Source of the DNA: Chitinophagales bacterium
GTDB lineage: Bacteria; Bacteroidota; Bacteroidia; Chitinophagales; UBA2359
Assembly: GCA_041392475.1 (NCBI GenBank)
Contig: JAWKLZ010000001.1
Span: forward strand, 2,604,001 to 2,668,000
Reading direction: 5' to 3'
Length of the DNA stretch: 64,000 nt
Made by a program: the position numbers and the translations under genes. Under the pieces are notes generated by a model. It was not told the DNA's origin, searched no databases, and saw nothing but the letters and a program-made list of their open reading frames with translations. Shown piece after piece: positions 26,698 through 35,812 of the stretch. The stretch's first letter is position 1, and every line of letters begins with the position of its first letter.

Positions 26698-27642
26698 ATG
26701 AAAACATTGAATCTTATTCTTATCCTCAGCTTCGCAATCTTCACACAAGCACTTCAAAGTCAAACCGTTTCACCTTCTCCAATATGGAAAGCAGGCCGAA
26801 ACGATGTTCGCATTGAAGTAGAAAATGCGAGCCGTCATTTCATTGTATCCATTCCACAAAACTACACTGGTAAACAAGCTTTCCCCGTTGTATTGATGTT
26901 TCACGGCACAAGTGGCACAGGCGAAAAATTCTACAACATTTCGGGATGGAAAGAAAAAGGAGAAGAAGAAGGTATCATTACCGTTTTTCCTACTGCCCTG
27001 AAATACTGCTATATAGATGAAGGACAGCAAAAAAACAACACAAAATGGAATGATGGGAAGTTAGAAACCTACGTTTGTTCAGGCGTGACCTTGAAGGATG
27101 ATGTATTGTTTGTTAGAAAGATTTTGGTGCAAATGCGTTCACACTTGAACATTGATGACAGTCGTATTTATGCTTCTGGATTCTCCAATGGAGCAGGTTT
27201 TGTGAGTCGGTTGGCGGTAGAATTGTCAGATGAATTGGCGGCAGTTGCAGCCGTAGCAGGAGGATTGCAAACACAAATTACCGCTACTCCAAAGGCATTT
27301 ATTCCGATTTGTTTGATGGTAGGAAATCAAGACGACCGTTTTATTGCAGCACATGGCGGGCAGCCTCTCCCCTACCAACCCGCAGATTTAGAACAAGATC
27401 CGCTTATTCGTGACTTCATTGGTCGTTTTCTCAACAAATTTGAACTGAGCGAACAACATACTACTATAGAACGCAAACACCAGATAATTCTCAAATTTGA
27501 AGAGAATACCAATACTACAAACGATAATCTATTTGTTTTTTCTATGGTACAAGGCTTGAAACACAATTATCCGAATGGGAAAAACCATCCTTTGAAAGGT
27601 GCGAGAATATTCTGGGAATTTTTCAAACAGTATTCAAAATAG
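26698..27642 (+). CDS. Secreted PHB-depolymerase/feruloyl-esterase-type alpha/beta hydrolase
   Basis: 314 residues with a signal peptide (about 1-21, cleavage near LQS-Q). The domain shows the esterase family pattern: VVLMFHGTSGTGE for the oxyanion-hole region, GWKEKGEEEGIITVFPTA, then DDSRIYASGFSNGAGF, where GFSNG is the nucleophile elbow with Ser, followed by LAAVAAVAGG. A late DDRF and an HNYP near the C-terminus are candidates for the Asp and His of the triad. This is the LpqC/poly(3-hydroxybutyrate) depolymerase-like (CE1-related) group. The real substrate, polyester or a sugar-bound aromatic ester, cannot be told. A strong hairpin follows the gene. Confidence 0.85.
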   Translation: MKTLNLILILSFAIFTQALQSQTVSPSPIWKAGRNDVRIEVENASRHFIVSIPQNYTGKQAFPVVLMFHGTSGTGEKFYNISGWKEKGEEEGIITVFPTALKYCYIDEGQQKNNTKWNDGKLETYVCSGVTLKDDVLFVRKILVQMRSHLNIDDSRIYASGFSNGAGFVSRLAVELSDELAAVAAVAGGLQTQITATPKAFIPICLMVGNQDDRFIAAHGGQPLPYQPADLEQDPLIRDFIGRFLNKFELSEQHTTIERKHQIILKFEENTNTTNDNLFVFSMVQGLKHNYPNGKNHPLKGARIFWEFFKQYSK

Positions 27643-27656
27643 TAAAAATCAAAACT

Positions 27657-27681
27657 ACTTCTACGCATTTTGCGTAGAAGT
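27657..27681 (+). terminator. Hairpin terminator of the esterase gene
   Basis: ACTTCTACGCA and TGCGTAGAAGT form a perfect 11-bp stem with a TTT loop, 15 bases after the stop codon. The A-rich left side and moderate U content on the right make it likely bidirectional. Confidence 0.7.
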
Positions 27682-27944
27682 CTATGTAAAATACATATTC
27701 TAATTTTTCTAAAAAAACAGCTTGAAAAGTCGTTGTATTTTTCTTCAAAAAAAAAAACAAAAAGAATATAGAGGGTTATTATTCTGATTATCAACACAAT
27801 TATGGTTTCTCAGAAAAAAATAGTGGTCAAGAAACGAAACTTTTTTTGAAACAATCAGTAGTAGGCATCTTTTTTGTCTTAGATGGGTTGATTGCGAAAT
27901 TGAAAAACATACAATACACCAGAATAAAAGCAAGACCCAACAAG

Positions 27945-29162
27945 ATGAAAAATATAATTCTAAACATATTGAGCTTAATTATCACGATGACTTTTGTTGT
28001 GACAGCAAATGCTCAATCTATGAAAACTGAGAAAGGTATCGAATTTTTTGAAGGTTCTTTGGAAGAATTATTAGCTCATGCCAAACAAACAGATAAAGCC
28101 ATTTTTATTGATGCTTACACTCCTTGGTGTGGCCCTTGCAAGGTAATGGAAAAGAAAGTATTCATTTTGCCAGAAGTAAGTGACTTTTACAATAATTTCT
28201 ACATCAGCTACAAACTCAACATGGAAAGCAGCGAAGGAGTAGAATTTGCGAAACAACACGATGTAAATGTTTATCCTACTTACTTATACTTGAACGCAAA
28301 AGGAGAAGAGAAAAGAAGAGCAATTGGTGCAAGTCAGCCCAACAAATTTGTTGCAGAAGCGAGAGAGGCCTTAATTGATGAAGAAAAAATGGCTGCAATG
28401 GCTGTTGAATATTTAGAAGGAAGAAGCGACCAAGCATTTTTAGCTACTTATATGCAACAATTATGGATAGCAGATGCAGCAGAATACGAACAAGTTGCCA
28501 TGAATTACTTCAATACTTTGAGCACAGCAGATTTGAACAATGAAAGCAATTTGAAATTGGTTTATGCTTTGGCAAATGACATCACCTTGAAAGGTTTTGA
28601 AGTATTTGCAAACAACAGCCCTTTATTTGTAGAGATGTATGGCGAGAAAAGTGTGGCAGATAAAATGGTAGTTGCAGCTTTCAACAGTTTAGACCATGCA
28701 ATTGACAGCAAAGACTATACTTTATTTGACCAAATCATCAGCACTATTCAATTATCTGGAAGCGACAAAACAAGTACATATACTTACAGAGCTTCTTTGA
28801 AATTCTATGAAGGAGTTGGTGAGTGGGACAAATACACAGTAGTAGCGGATCAAATGTTGTCTATCACAGAAATGGACAAATCAGAATCTGCTTATATCAA
28901 CAACATCGCTTGGAATGTATATGAAAATGCAAGCAATGACTCAATGTTGGAAAAAGCGGTTGTTTGGACAAAACAATCCATCGAATTAGAAAGCACTTAC
29001 TACAACAATGATACCTTGGCTTCTTTGTACTACAAATTAGGAAAATACGACGAAGCAAAAGAGGCTGCACAAAATGCGGTAAACATTGCAGAAGCAAAAG
29101 GCATGAGTGCAAAAGGTGCAAAGAAAATGTTGCTGAAAATTGAAATGAAATCAGCAATGTAA
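27945..29162 (+). CDS. Secreted thioredoxin-fold protein with C-terminal TPR-like region
   Basis: 405 residues from the ATG at 27945, where a signal peptide (1-23, cleavage ANA-Q) begins; a TTG-initiated frame reaches back to 27846 but has no signal. The thioredoxin domain (residues ~30-150) has AIFIDAYTPWCGPCKVMEKK with the CxxC pair at 62/65, and the cis-Pro region NVYPTYLYL. The rest is helical with a TPR-like end (LASLYYKLGKYDEAKEAAQNAV). Such proteins work as periplasmic thiol-disulfide oxidoreductases; the redox partner is unknown. It is followed 190 bases later by a hairpin. Confidence 0.88.
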   Translation: MKNIILNILSLIITMTFVVTANAQSMKTEKGIEFFEGSLEELLAHAKQTDKAIFIDAYTPWCGPCKVMEKKVFILPEVSDFYNNFYISYKLNMESSEGVEFAKQHDVNVYPTYLYLNAKGEEKRRAIGASQPNKFVAEAREALIDEEKMAAMAVEYLEGRSDQAFLATYMQQLWIADAAEYEQVAMNYFNTLSTADLNNESNLKLVYALANDITLKGFEVFANNSPLFVEMYGEKSVADKMVVAAFNSLDHAIDSKDYTLFDQIISTIQLSGSDKTSTYTYRASLKFYEGVGEWDKYTVVADQMLSITEMDKSESAYINNIAWNVYENASNDSMLEKAVVWTKQSIELESTYYNNDTLASLYYKLGKYDEAKEAAQNAVNIAEAKGMSAKGAKKMLLKIEMKSAM

Positions 29163-29352
29163 TCAGAACAACACAATAGACATTAGGCTGTTATTTTGAC
29201 TTTCCTACAAAAGAAAACGAAAATTCATATTTAGACAAACTGTTACTTGATTCTCAAATATTTGTCTGTTACCCATATATTTGAAATTGAATTGTCTCGA
29301 CCCCTTGAAATTTCACTACATCACTATAGGATAGTCCATGAAAAAAACGTTG

Positions 29353-29381
29353 AAGGTTTCCATAAATCATATGGAAACCTT
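29353..29381 (+). terminator. Intrinsic terminator after the thioredoxin-fold gene
   Basis: AAGGTTTCCATA and TATGGAAACCTT form a perfect 12-bp stem with a 5-base loop, followed by TTTTT. It is 190 bases past the stop at 29162. The rest of the 29163-29520 interval shows only AT-rich sequence and presumably the promoter of the next gene. Confidence 0.8.
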
Positions 29382-29520
29382 TTTTCGTTTTATCCAAATT
29401 TTACCAACAAATCTCGAAAAAACACAGAATAGCGTAAAAATTAGTATTTTTACAATAAATAGCTAAAGAATATACTCCTCACTTCTGTAATTAATATTCT
29501 TCTTTACAATTCCTTATCCA

Positions 29521-30975
29521 ATGAAGCAATTTTTTCTACTGTTGTTGTTGATTATGAGTGTCTGCAATGCTTGTTTTCAGACTCCTACACAAGCACAAAC
29601 TGTCCAAATATCAGGCAAGATTGAAGAACCTGTCAGTATCAAGGAAAATGACGAATTTCGTCAATTACCCATTGTTTTTTATTTAGATGATTTGTTGAGA
29701 AATGAAAAATACGAAATAACTCCCGACAAATTGGGTAATTTTCAAGTACAAATCCCGGTTACCCAACCCACTCCTGCTTACTTTGAATACAATGGCAAAA
29801 AAGCACAGATGTTTTTGAGTCCGGGGGAAATTGTTCAAATGAGTTTTTCTAATAGTTTGTTCGACAGCACTTTGAAGTTTGAAGGAGGAGGAGAAATACA
29901 CAACACCTATTGCGCTGAATTCAGAAAAAGATTTAACAATGATAATATTGATTACGATCTATCCCAGAGGCGCAGTGTGATGAGTGCTCCAACTTTTAGC
30001 AGTTACTGTCAAAATCTTAGATTGAAGGAAAGCGCTTTTTTGAGAAACTATTTAGCGCAAAATGAAGGCACTTCTCTATCCTTCAAGACTTGGGCACAAT
30101 CTGCCATTGAATACCGAACGGCCAATCGAACAACAAGTTATTTTTATAAAACCTCAGATAAATTCCACGACGGTTATATTGACTTCGCCCTTCAGTTTAG
30201 TCTCAGCAATCCAGAAGCGTTGGTTGCAAGTGAATATCTGAAATTTTTAGAAAACCATCTTCGGCATTTGTGTATGCGTGACCCACTTCAAATGCAGGAA
30301 CAGCGCGAAAAACGTGGTGAACCTTGGCTTGTTAGAGCTTTCGAGATTGCTCCAAAGGCTTTCAATGGCAAGGTTTTAGACTATGTACAAGCCTATTTGA
30401 CACTAGTGCTTATTGATGCAGAGTCGAGTTATGCCAATAGTTTGTACGAAGAATATAAGAGAACAGGCAAAGACCCTGTTTTGAAAGAACTCCTGAGCAA
30501 ACGCTTCAATAAATACAGCACTGAAATGAGCAATGTCAAGCCTCCTATTGATGCACGCTTGTTCATTGTCAATCAAGAATCTCCGCTTACTTTCGATCAG
30601 TTATTATCGCAGTATCGAGGTAAGGTAGTGTACTTAGATTTTTGGGCAAGTTGGTGCAAACCCTGCATGGAAGAAATGACGTATAGCCCTCAACTGAAAG
30701 AGTATTTCCACAACAAAGAAGTTGTATTCGTTTATTTATCTTCGGATGATTCGGATGGTCAATGGCGAAAAAATATTGCCCAACTACAGGTTGGAGGGGA
30801 TCATTACTTGATGGATGAAGACCTAAAAGATTCTGCTTATACCCGTCTATTGGTCACAGGATTACCCCGTTATGCATTGATTGATAAAGAAGGAGAGATT
30901 GCAGATGGCGATGCCAAACGTCCAAGCAACGGGTCGCTCAAGTACGATATAAACCGATTATTAGAGAAAGAATAA
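29521..30975 (+). CDS. TlpA/ResA-like thiol-disulfide oxidoreductase, secreted or lipoprotein
   Basis: 484 residues. The N-terminus is a signal sequence with two cysteines (VCNAC, residues 14-18), so a lipoprotein is possible, though cleavage after QAQ is equally plausible. Residues ~27-340 form a long N-terminal region; its first part (VQISGKIEEP...VFYLDDLL) resembles the carboxypeptidase-regulatory/DUF4369-type beta domain often fused to TlpA in Bacteroidota. The C-terminal TlpA domain has GKVVYLDFWASWCKPCMEE with CxxC at 379/382 and the cis-Pro motif VTGLPRYALID. It reduces or isomerises periplasmic disulfides, possibly in cytochrome c maturation. Its neighbour upstream is another thioredoxin-fold protein, with separate transcription likely. 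Confidence 0.9.
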   Translation: MKQFFLLLLLIMSVCNACFQTPTQAQTVQISGKIEEPVSIKENDEFRQLPIVFYLDDLLRNEKYEITPDKLGNFQVQIPVTQPTPAYFEYNGKKAQMFLSPGEIVQMSFSNSLFDSTLKFEGGGEIHNTYCAEFRKRFNNDNIDYDLSQRRSVMSAPTFSSYCQNLRLKESAFLRNYLAQNEGTSLSFKTWAQSAIEYRTANRTTSYFYKTSDKFHDGYIDFALQFSLSNPEALVASEYLKFLENHLRHLCMRDPLQMQEQREKRGEPWLVRAFEIAPKAFNGKVLDYVQAYLTLVLIDAESSYANSLYEEYKRTGKDPVLKELLSKRFNKYSTEMSNVKPPIDARLFIVNQESPLTFDQLLSQYRGKVVYLDFWASWCKPCMEEMTYSPQLKEYFHNKEVVFVYLSSDDSDGQWRKNIAQLQVGGDHYLMDEDLKDSAYTRLLVTGLPRYALIDKEGEIADGDAKRPSNGSLKYDINRLLEKE

Positions 30976-31002
30976 TATACAATAGTTCGAATAATTTTTA
31001 TT

Positions 31003-31043
31003 AAACGCAGAGACAGAGAGGTGCAGAAATTTGATTATCAAAT
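31003..31043 (+). repeat. CGCAGAG-type intergenic repeat, copy 1
   Basis: CGCAGAGACAGAGAGGTGCAG followed by TTTGATTATCAAA resembles the - strand at 46529-46571 (CAGAAGCACAGAGGTACAG then TTTTGATTATCAAAA). Both copies sit just downstream of a gene's stop in the same orientation as that gene. TTTGATTATCAAA is itself palindromic. Confidence 0.55.
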
Positions 31044-31285
31044 AGTTACAAAAATTCGCTCTGTTTTCTAATCACCTGACTATCAATTTATTAAAAAAGC
31101 ACTGCAGACTATTTTAATATAGGAACGTCAATAAAAAAAAAACCCAATTTAGACTCTTGAGGTTTTGCATCAAAGGTTCTCTATTGCAATGAAAATCAAT
31201 ATTCTTCAAAGAGTACACTTCAAAAGTCTCCACCTCAAATATGGTGTTTATTTTGTTGGCAACCTTTAGCATCCCACATTTTTTG
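31044..31285. other. Non-coding interval, nothing recognised
   Basis: AT-rich interval with an A10 run near 31134 and no ORF, hairpin or repeat I can support, apart from the flanking repeat (31003-31043) and the -7 box (31286-31293). Confidence 0.5.
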
Positions 31286-31293
31286 TATATTTG
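31286..31293 (+). promoter_or_regulatory. Candidate -7 promoter box of the 31390 gene
   Basis: TATATTTG matches TANNTTTG, about 97 bases before the ATG at 31390. A TTTG-containing stretch lies near 31252, but the spacing is longer than usual. Confidence 0.4.
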
Positions 31294-31389
31294 TAGCTCT
31301 TTTTGTTAAACTCAACCCAATAATCTTTTGCAATGCATTGAAATTATATTCATGTACATTTTCATAGTGTGCAACAAGCATATATTTTT

Positions 31390-31752
31390 ATGGGATACGA
31401 TTATTATGTAAAGGTTATTGGCCGCATTTTGGTGGGATTGTATTTTTTTCTTCAATTTGCTTCCTTTCTGCTCAGATTAGAGGATCAAAAAAAACGCTTG
31501 GAAAATCACAAGGCTTACCTGCCTATAAGATGGCTACAGGTCATGCTTTATAGTGTGATTGGGTTGTTTTTTGTCATTGATTTTTATGCACAATACACCG
31601 CAGCCTTTGCTATCGGACTTATTATGTTTGAAGTGCTGATGATTGATTTGCAGGGCGAGCCATTCACTTTATACCCCAATAATTACCGTTTTCAAGCCAT
31701 TCTTTCAAAAATCGTATTGATTGCAGCTTGTTTGTTGATAATAGGAAGATAA
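31390..31752 (+). CDS. Small four-helix membrane protein (DoxX-like, uncertain)
   Basis: 120 residues from the ATG at 31390; a GTG at 31369 in the same frame would add seven residues. Four hydrophobic segments are visible: VIGRILVGLYFFLQFASFLL, LQVMLYSVIGLFFVIDFYA, AFAIGLIMFEVLMIDL and ILSKIVLIAACLLIIG. The opening helix with IGRILVGLYF resembles DoxX-family membrane proteins, which have four transmembrane helices and this size. The match is by eye and weak; no function can be given. It ends 15 bases before the convergent rlmI-like gene, with no room for a separate terminator. Confidence 0.7.
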   Translation: MGYDYYVKVIGRILVGLYFFLQFASFLLRLEDQKKRLENHKAYLPIRWLQVMLYSVIGLFFVIDFYAQYTAAFAIGLIMFEVLMIDLQGEPFTLYPNNYRFQAILSKIVLIAACLLIIGR

Positions 31753-31767
31753 GAACTCCTATTAAAG

Positions 31768-32988
31768 TCAATTGACATACAAGACCAATCCCTTCAAATA
31801 ATGCCCTTCTGGATGAAAAATATTAATCGGATGATCTGCAGGTTGGCTTAGGTAGTGCAATATTCGGACTGTGCGCCCTACTTCAATTGCAGCAGAACGA
31901 ACCGTATCTTCAAACAATTGTCTTTCGACAACTCCCGAACAAGAAAAAGTAAACAAAATACCTCCAGACTTGATTTGCTTCAATGCCTTTGCGTTCAAGC
32001 GTCTATAGGCTTTCATTGCTCTGTGTCTGGCTTTGAGACTTTTGGCGAACGCAGGTGGGTCTAATACGATTACATCATATTGTTGAGGTGGCTCACTCAA
32101 AAAAGTCATCACATCAGCTGTAAATGATTGATGTTTATTTTGCTCCGATTGAAGATTATTTATAAGTACATTTTCATCAGTCCAATCTATTGCTTTTTGA
32201 GAACTGTCGACTGAATGTACCAACGAAGCACCAGCCTTTAGTGCATAGACCGAAAAACCGCCTGAATAACAAAATGTATTCAAAACCGATTTGTCGGCTA
32301 CATATTGGGCGAGCAGTTGTCGATTGTCACGTTGGTCAATAAAAAAACCTGTTTTTTGCCCCTTTTCCCAATCTACTTTGAATAAATGGCCATTTTCAGA
32401 AACATTTTTTTGCTCCAAATTGCCGAGGAGATAAGGATTGAAGGAAGAAATAGATGCTTCGTCAATAGTATTTTTTTGCTCATTCTTATTAAATGTCAGT
32501 GATTTATCATACACAGCTTTTAGTTTGGCACCCATCACTTCCTTCAATGCAGCAGTAATCTCATGCCTTTGCTGAAAAATTCCTACTGAGTGGGCTTGCA
32601 ATACGGCAGTGCCGTTGTAATAATCTATAATCAAACCCGAAAGTCCATCCCCCTCTGCATTCACCAACCGAAAGACATTGGTCTGTTCGCTATCAATCAA
32701 TCCAATGGCTTTTCGATAGTCATAAGCCTGTTGCAGTTTTCGTTTCCAAAATTGAAGATCAATGGCTTCTTCTTCAAAGGTCAATACACGCACTGAAATA
32801 CTACCCTGTTTGGAGTAGTAACCTGTGGCAATGTGCCGATTTTGCGGAGTAAATACACTGACTATCTCCCCTTCTTTTGGTTGCCCTTCAATTGTTTGGA
32901 TGGCTCCCGAAAAAATCCACGGATGTCGGCGATGAACAGCAGCTACTTTTGAAGCCTTGAGGCTTATTTTTGGGTATATTTGTTGCAC
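31768..32988 (-). CDS. rlmI: 23S rRNA (cytosine-C5) methyltransferase, RlmI-like
   Basis: 406 residues, the usual family length. The N-terminal PUA-type domain (residues ~1-75: KASKVAAVHRRHPWIFSGAI) is followed by a central EEHEA-like segment and a Rossmann methyltransferase domain from ~200. SAM-binding NTFCYSGGFSVYALKAGA, the catalytic-loop DPPAFAKS and FSCSGVV, with the candidate catalytic Cys, are all present. RlmI in E. coli makes m5C1962 of 23S rRNA; the exact target here is inferred from family. It starts 4 bases after hisS, so the two are very probably one operon (hisS-rlmI), linking translation functions. Confidence 0.9.
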   Translation of the reverse strand: MQQIYPKISLKASKVAAVHRRHPWIFSGAIQTIEGQPKEGEIVSVFTPQNRHIATGYYSKQGSISVRVLTFEEEAIDLQFWKRKLQQAYDYRKAIGLIDSEQTNVFRLVNAEGDGLSGLIIDYYNGTAVLQAHSVGIFQQRHEITAALKEVMGAKLKAVYDKSLTFNKNEQKNTIDEASISSFNPYLLGNLEQKNVSENGHLFKVDWEKGQKTGFFIDQRDNRQLLAQYVADKSVLNTFCYSGGFSVYALKAGASLVHSVDSSQKAIDWTDENVLINNLQSEQNKHQSFTADVMTFLSEPPQQYDVIVLDPPAFAKSLKARHRAMKAYRRLNAKALKQIKSGGILFTFSCSGVVERQLFEDTVRSAAIEVGRTVRILHYLSQPADHPINIFHPEGHYLKGLVLYVN

Positions 32989-32992
32989 TTGC

Positions 32993-34363
32993 TTATTTTA
33001 AATTTTGACCTCTTATGATTGCAATCGCCTCATTTAGGCTCATGCTATTCTGTTCTCCACTTTCCATATTCTTCAATTTCAACGAACTCGCTTCCATTTC
33101 CTCCTCACCAACAAATACCACAAAAGGAATATTCTTGGCATTGGCATATTTCATCTGTTTCACCATTTTAACATCATCTGGAAAAAGCTCAGATGCAATA
33201 TTTGCCTGTCTAAACTTTTGCAGCAATTGGAAAGCATATTCTTCGGAGGTTCCACCAAAATTGATAAACAAAACTTTGGTCGTGTTTGTAGCGAGGTTTT
33301 CAAACAGACCCAACTCTTCCATCACATCGTAAATCCTATCCAAACCAAAAGAAATACCTACTCCCGACATTCCCTTCAATCCAAAATTACCCGTCAAATC
33401 ATCGTAACGACCTCCGCCACTGATGCTACCCATTTGTGCATCTTTGGCCTTCACTTCATAAATCGTACCTGTGTAGTAATTTAATCCACGAGCCAAAGTA
33501 ATATCTAATACTACTTCTTGTTGAAAATCAAGTTTGTTTAAATATCCAAGTACCGTTTTCAACTCTTCGACACCTTTGCAGCCAACGGGAGAATCGGCCA
33601 AGCCTTGCTCCAAAACAGCCATCTTATCAGCGTTTGAACCCGTGGTATCTAAAAAGATTTTGATTTTGTCAATAGCTTCCTGTGAAATTCCTCTACTCAA
33701 CAATTCTTTAGCTACACCTTCAATACCAATTTTATCGAGCTTGTCTATCGCAATCGTAATGTCCATAAATTTGTCTGCTGCCCCAATCACTTCTGCAATC
33801 CCAATCAGCACCTTCCGATTATTGAGTCTAATCTCTACGTTCACGCCAAGTTTGGTATAGACCTCATCCAGTATCTGGGTAAGTTCTACTTCATTGAGCA
33901 AAGATTCTGAGCCGATAACATCTGCATCACATTGGTAAAATTCTCTATACCGCCCTTTTTGAGGCCTATCCCCCCTCCAAACTGGTTGAATCTGATAGCG
34001 TTTGTAGGGAAAAGCCAAATTGTGTTGATTCATAACCACATACCGAGCAAAAGGAACAGTTAAATCATAGCGTAAGCCTCTCTCACACAAAGAGGCAACA
34101 AATTTTCCATAATCCTTTTCTTCAAAAGCTTTGACATTCGCCTTTTCTACTTTTCTACCTTGATTCATGATTCTAAACAACAACTGATCTCCTTCATCAC
34201 CATATTTTCCAGTAAGTGTAGAAAGGTTTTCCATGGTAGGCGTTTCGAGCGGCTGAAAACCATATTTTTCATACACTGCTCTTATTGTATCCATTATGAA
34301 ATACCGCTTTTGCAGTTCTTCTGCTCCAAAATCTCGTGTTCCTTGAGGTAAACTTGGTTTCAT
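32993..34363 (-). CDS. hisS: Histidyl-tRNA synthetase
   Basis: 456 residues, normal for bacterial HisRS. It charges tRNA-His with histidine. Class II motifs are visible: the N-terminal QGTRDFGAEELQKRYFIM with motif 1, GDQLLFRIMNQGR, RYDLTVPFARYV, motif 2 VWRGDRPQKGRYREFYQCD, the histidine-binding ARGLNYYTGTIYEV and motif 3 in GISFGLDRIYDVMEEL, then the anticodon-binding domain (VLFINFGGTSEEYAFQLLQKFR onwards). It is the first gene of a two-gene unit with the rlmI-like gene. A TATTTTTG box lies 28 bases upstream of the ATG. Confidence 0.97.
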   Translation of the reverse strand: MKPSLPQGTRDFGAEELQKRYFIMDTIRAVYEKYGFQPLETPTMENLSTLTGKYGDEGDQLLFRIMNQGRKVEKANVKAFEEKDYGKFVASLCERGLRYDLTVPFARYVVMNQHNLAFPYKRYQIQPVWRGDRPQKGRYREFYQCDADVIGSESLLNEVELTQILDEVYTKLGVNVEIRLNNRKVLIGIAEVIGAADKFMDITIAIDKLDKIGIEGVAKELLSRGISQEAIDKIKIFLDTTGSNADKMAVLEQGLADSPVGCKGVEELKTVLGYLNKLDFQQEVVLDITLARGLNYYTGTIYEVKAKDAQMGSISGGGRYDDLTGNFGLKGMSGVGISFGLDRIYDVMEELGLFENLATNTTKVLFINFGGTSEEYAFQLLQKFRQANIASELFPDDVKMVKQMKYANAKNIPFVVFVGEEEMEASSLKLKNMESGEQNSMSLNEAIAIIRGQNLK

Positions 34364-34390
34364 AGTTTTTTAATTGTTAAATTTTCGTTG

Positions 34391-34398
34391 CAAAAATA
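34391..34398 (-). promoter_or_regulatory. Candidate -7 box of hisS
   Basis: The - strand reads TATTTTTG (TANNTTTG), 27 bases from the hisS ATG. A TTG lies 15 bases upstream of the box on the same strand, shorter than the usual spacing. Confidence 0.45.
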
Positions 34399-34594
34399 GA
34401 CAAGATAAATACCCAATAAAAATGAAAGTGAAAATTAAAATGAAATCACTTCAAATATCCTTTTACATTTTTATTTCAATTTTGATTTTCATTCCTACTA
34501 ATGGTTGTAATTTTGCAATTGAATACTTCAACTGTGTTCACTTATTTTTAGTTCCTTGCATTGTAAAACTTTGGCAATGGAAGTCTCCTTTAAA
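34399..34594. other. Non-coding interval between hisS promoter and repeat copy B
   Basis: An ATG-started frame of about 90 codons crosses this interval into the repeat. It has no recognisable domain and its end is repeat sequence, so I do not call it a gene. No other structure is seen. Confidence 0.5.
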
Positions 34595-34750
34595 TTTAGA
34601 CTTTGGACGAAGGAGCAAAGATGCAAGAAGTAAAAATTCAATTGATTGATAATCAATTATTCACGCCTAATCGAATCAATGGATTAAATTTTGATTATCA
34701 ATTCTTTATATCTCGCATCTTGCTTCCTATTTCTTTCGTCCAAAGTCCAA
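34595..34750. repeat. Palindromic intergenic repeat, copy B (156 bp, MITE-like)
   Basis: The left end TTTAGACTTTGGACGAAGGA and the right end, in reverse complement, TTGGACTTTGGACGAAAGAA pair as inverted ends. The following part, GCAAGA, pairs with TCTTGC. Inside, ATTGATAATCAA pairs with TTGATTATCAAT, so nearly the whole element can fold into one hairpin. It lies between divergent hisS and the MscS gene, 75 bases before the latter's ATG. Confidence 0.8.
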
Positions 34751-34824
34751 TATAAATGTCAAGTTGATTTTTTAAACAAACTGATTATAAGTTTTTTTTT
34801 CATTATTTTTTTAATTTATTTATT

Positions 34825-35721
34825 ATGACTTTTAAAAAATTTTTTGAGGATAAGTTGTTCTTAGAAATGCCGTGGTTAATCGGCTATGTGTTGGTGATAT
34901 TATTTGTAACTTGGCTGTTTGCCAAATTGTTTGCCCGTATTTTTGACCGCTACATCCTTCGTTCTACAGCTTTAATCAACAATGACCCAACAAGTTATCA
35001 ATTTATCAAACATTTAGGTAGAGCCTTTATCTATATTTTGGGATTTAGTGTAGCCGTTTATGCCATTCCTTCGCTTCGCAGTGTTTCGACCTCTTTGTTA
35101 GCAGGTGCAGGGATTTTGGCAGCCATTGTAGGTTTTGCATCTCAAAGTGCGTTTTCTAATATAATTAGTGGTCTGTTTATCATCGTTTTTAGACCATTTC
35201 GAGTAAATGACCATTTGATTATTGACCAAACTACTTTTGGTGTTGTGGAAGATGTTACCTTACGACATACAATTCTGAAAAGCCCTGAAAATCGCCGAAT
35301 TGTGATTCCCAACTCAGTAATGAGTGAAAAAATTATTCTCAATGCCCATCTCAATGATCCTCGTGTGTGTAAGTTTATTGAAGTTAGCATTGCGTATGAC
35401 TCCGATATGGATTTAGCAATGGAGGTTATGCGAGAACACATTGAGAACCATCCTCTTTGTATAGATACTCGAACCGAATTGCAGAAACAGGAAGGGGAGC
35501 CAAAAGTAAAGGTCAGAGTATTGAAACTTGAAGAATATGGGATTCGGCTTCGTGCTTGGTGTTGGACAGCAAATAATGGTGATGGTTTTGATATGACCTG
35601 CGACATGAATAAAGTTTTGATAGAACAATTCAGAATAGCCAATATCGAAATTCCTTATCCTCATCAGGTAATCATTCACAAAAATACTTTATTAGATTCA
35701 AATTCAACGCCAAAAACTTAA
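34825..35721 (+). CDS. Small-conductance mechanosensitive channel (MscS family)
   Basis: 298 residues, the size of minimal MscS channels. Hydrophobic helices lie at ~12-35, ~65-90 and ~95-125. The pore helix and following region carry the family signature: AGAGILAAIVGFASQSAFSNIISGLFIIVFRPFRVNDHLII. Then comes the beta domain with GVVEDVTLRHTILKSPENRRIVIPNS and the alpha/beta C-terminal part. The channel opens under membrane tension to release solutes after osmotic downshock. It stands alone between the repeat copy B and an M42 peptidase gene that has its own promoter box. Confidence 0.95.
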   Translation: MTFKKFFEDKLFLEMPWLIGYVLVILFVTWLFAKLFARIFDRYILRSTALINNDPTSYQFIKHLGRAFIYILGFSVAVYAIPSLRSVSTSLLAGAGILAAIVGFASQSAFSNIISGLFIIVFRPFRVNDHLIIDQTTFGVVEDVTLRHTILKSPENRRIVIPNSVMSEKIILNAHLNDPRVCKFIEVSIAYDSDMDLAMEVMREHIENHPLCIDTRTELQKQEGEPKVKVRVLKLEEYGIRLRAWCWTANNGDGFDMTCDMNKVLIEQFRIANIEIPYPHQVIIHKNTLLDSNSTPKT

Positions 35722-35778
35722 CAGGCTTGATGTTTTGTTTTAGCATTAATTGTCAAATAACTTATCCTGTTATTTTTC

Positions 35779-35786
35779 TATATTTG
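35779..35786 (+). promoter_or_regulatory. Candidate -7 box of the M42 peptidase gene
   Basis: TATATTTG (TANNTTTG), 26 bases before the ATG at 35813. Confidence 0.5.
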
Positions 35787-35812
35787 CATCCAACACTAAT
35801 AAAAATTGTAGT

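Noticed and set aside
29247..29432. 61-codon frame after the thioredoxin-fold gene
   Set aside because: It runs through the terminator hairpin at 29353-29381; no credible start or product.
34374..34649. 91-codon frame between hisS and the MscS gene
   Set aside because: Its 3' end is palindromic repeat copy B, its sequence has no domain, and no homologue comes to mind.
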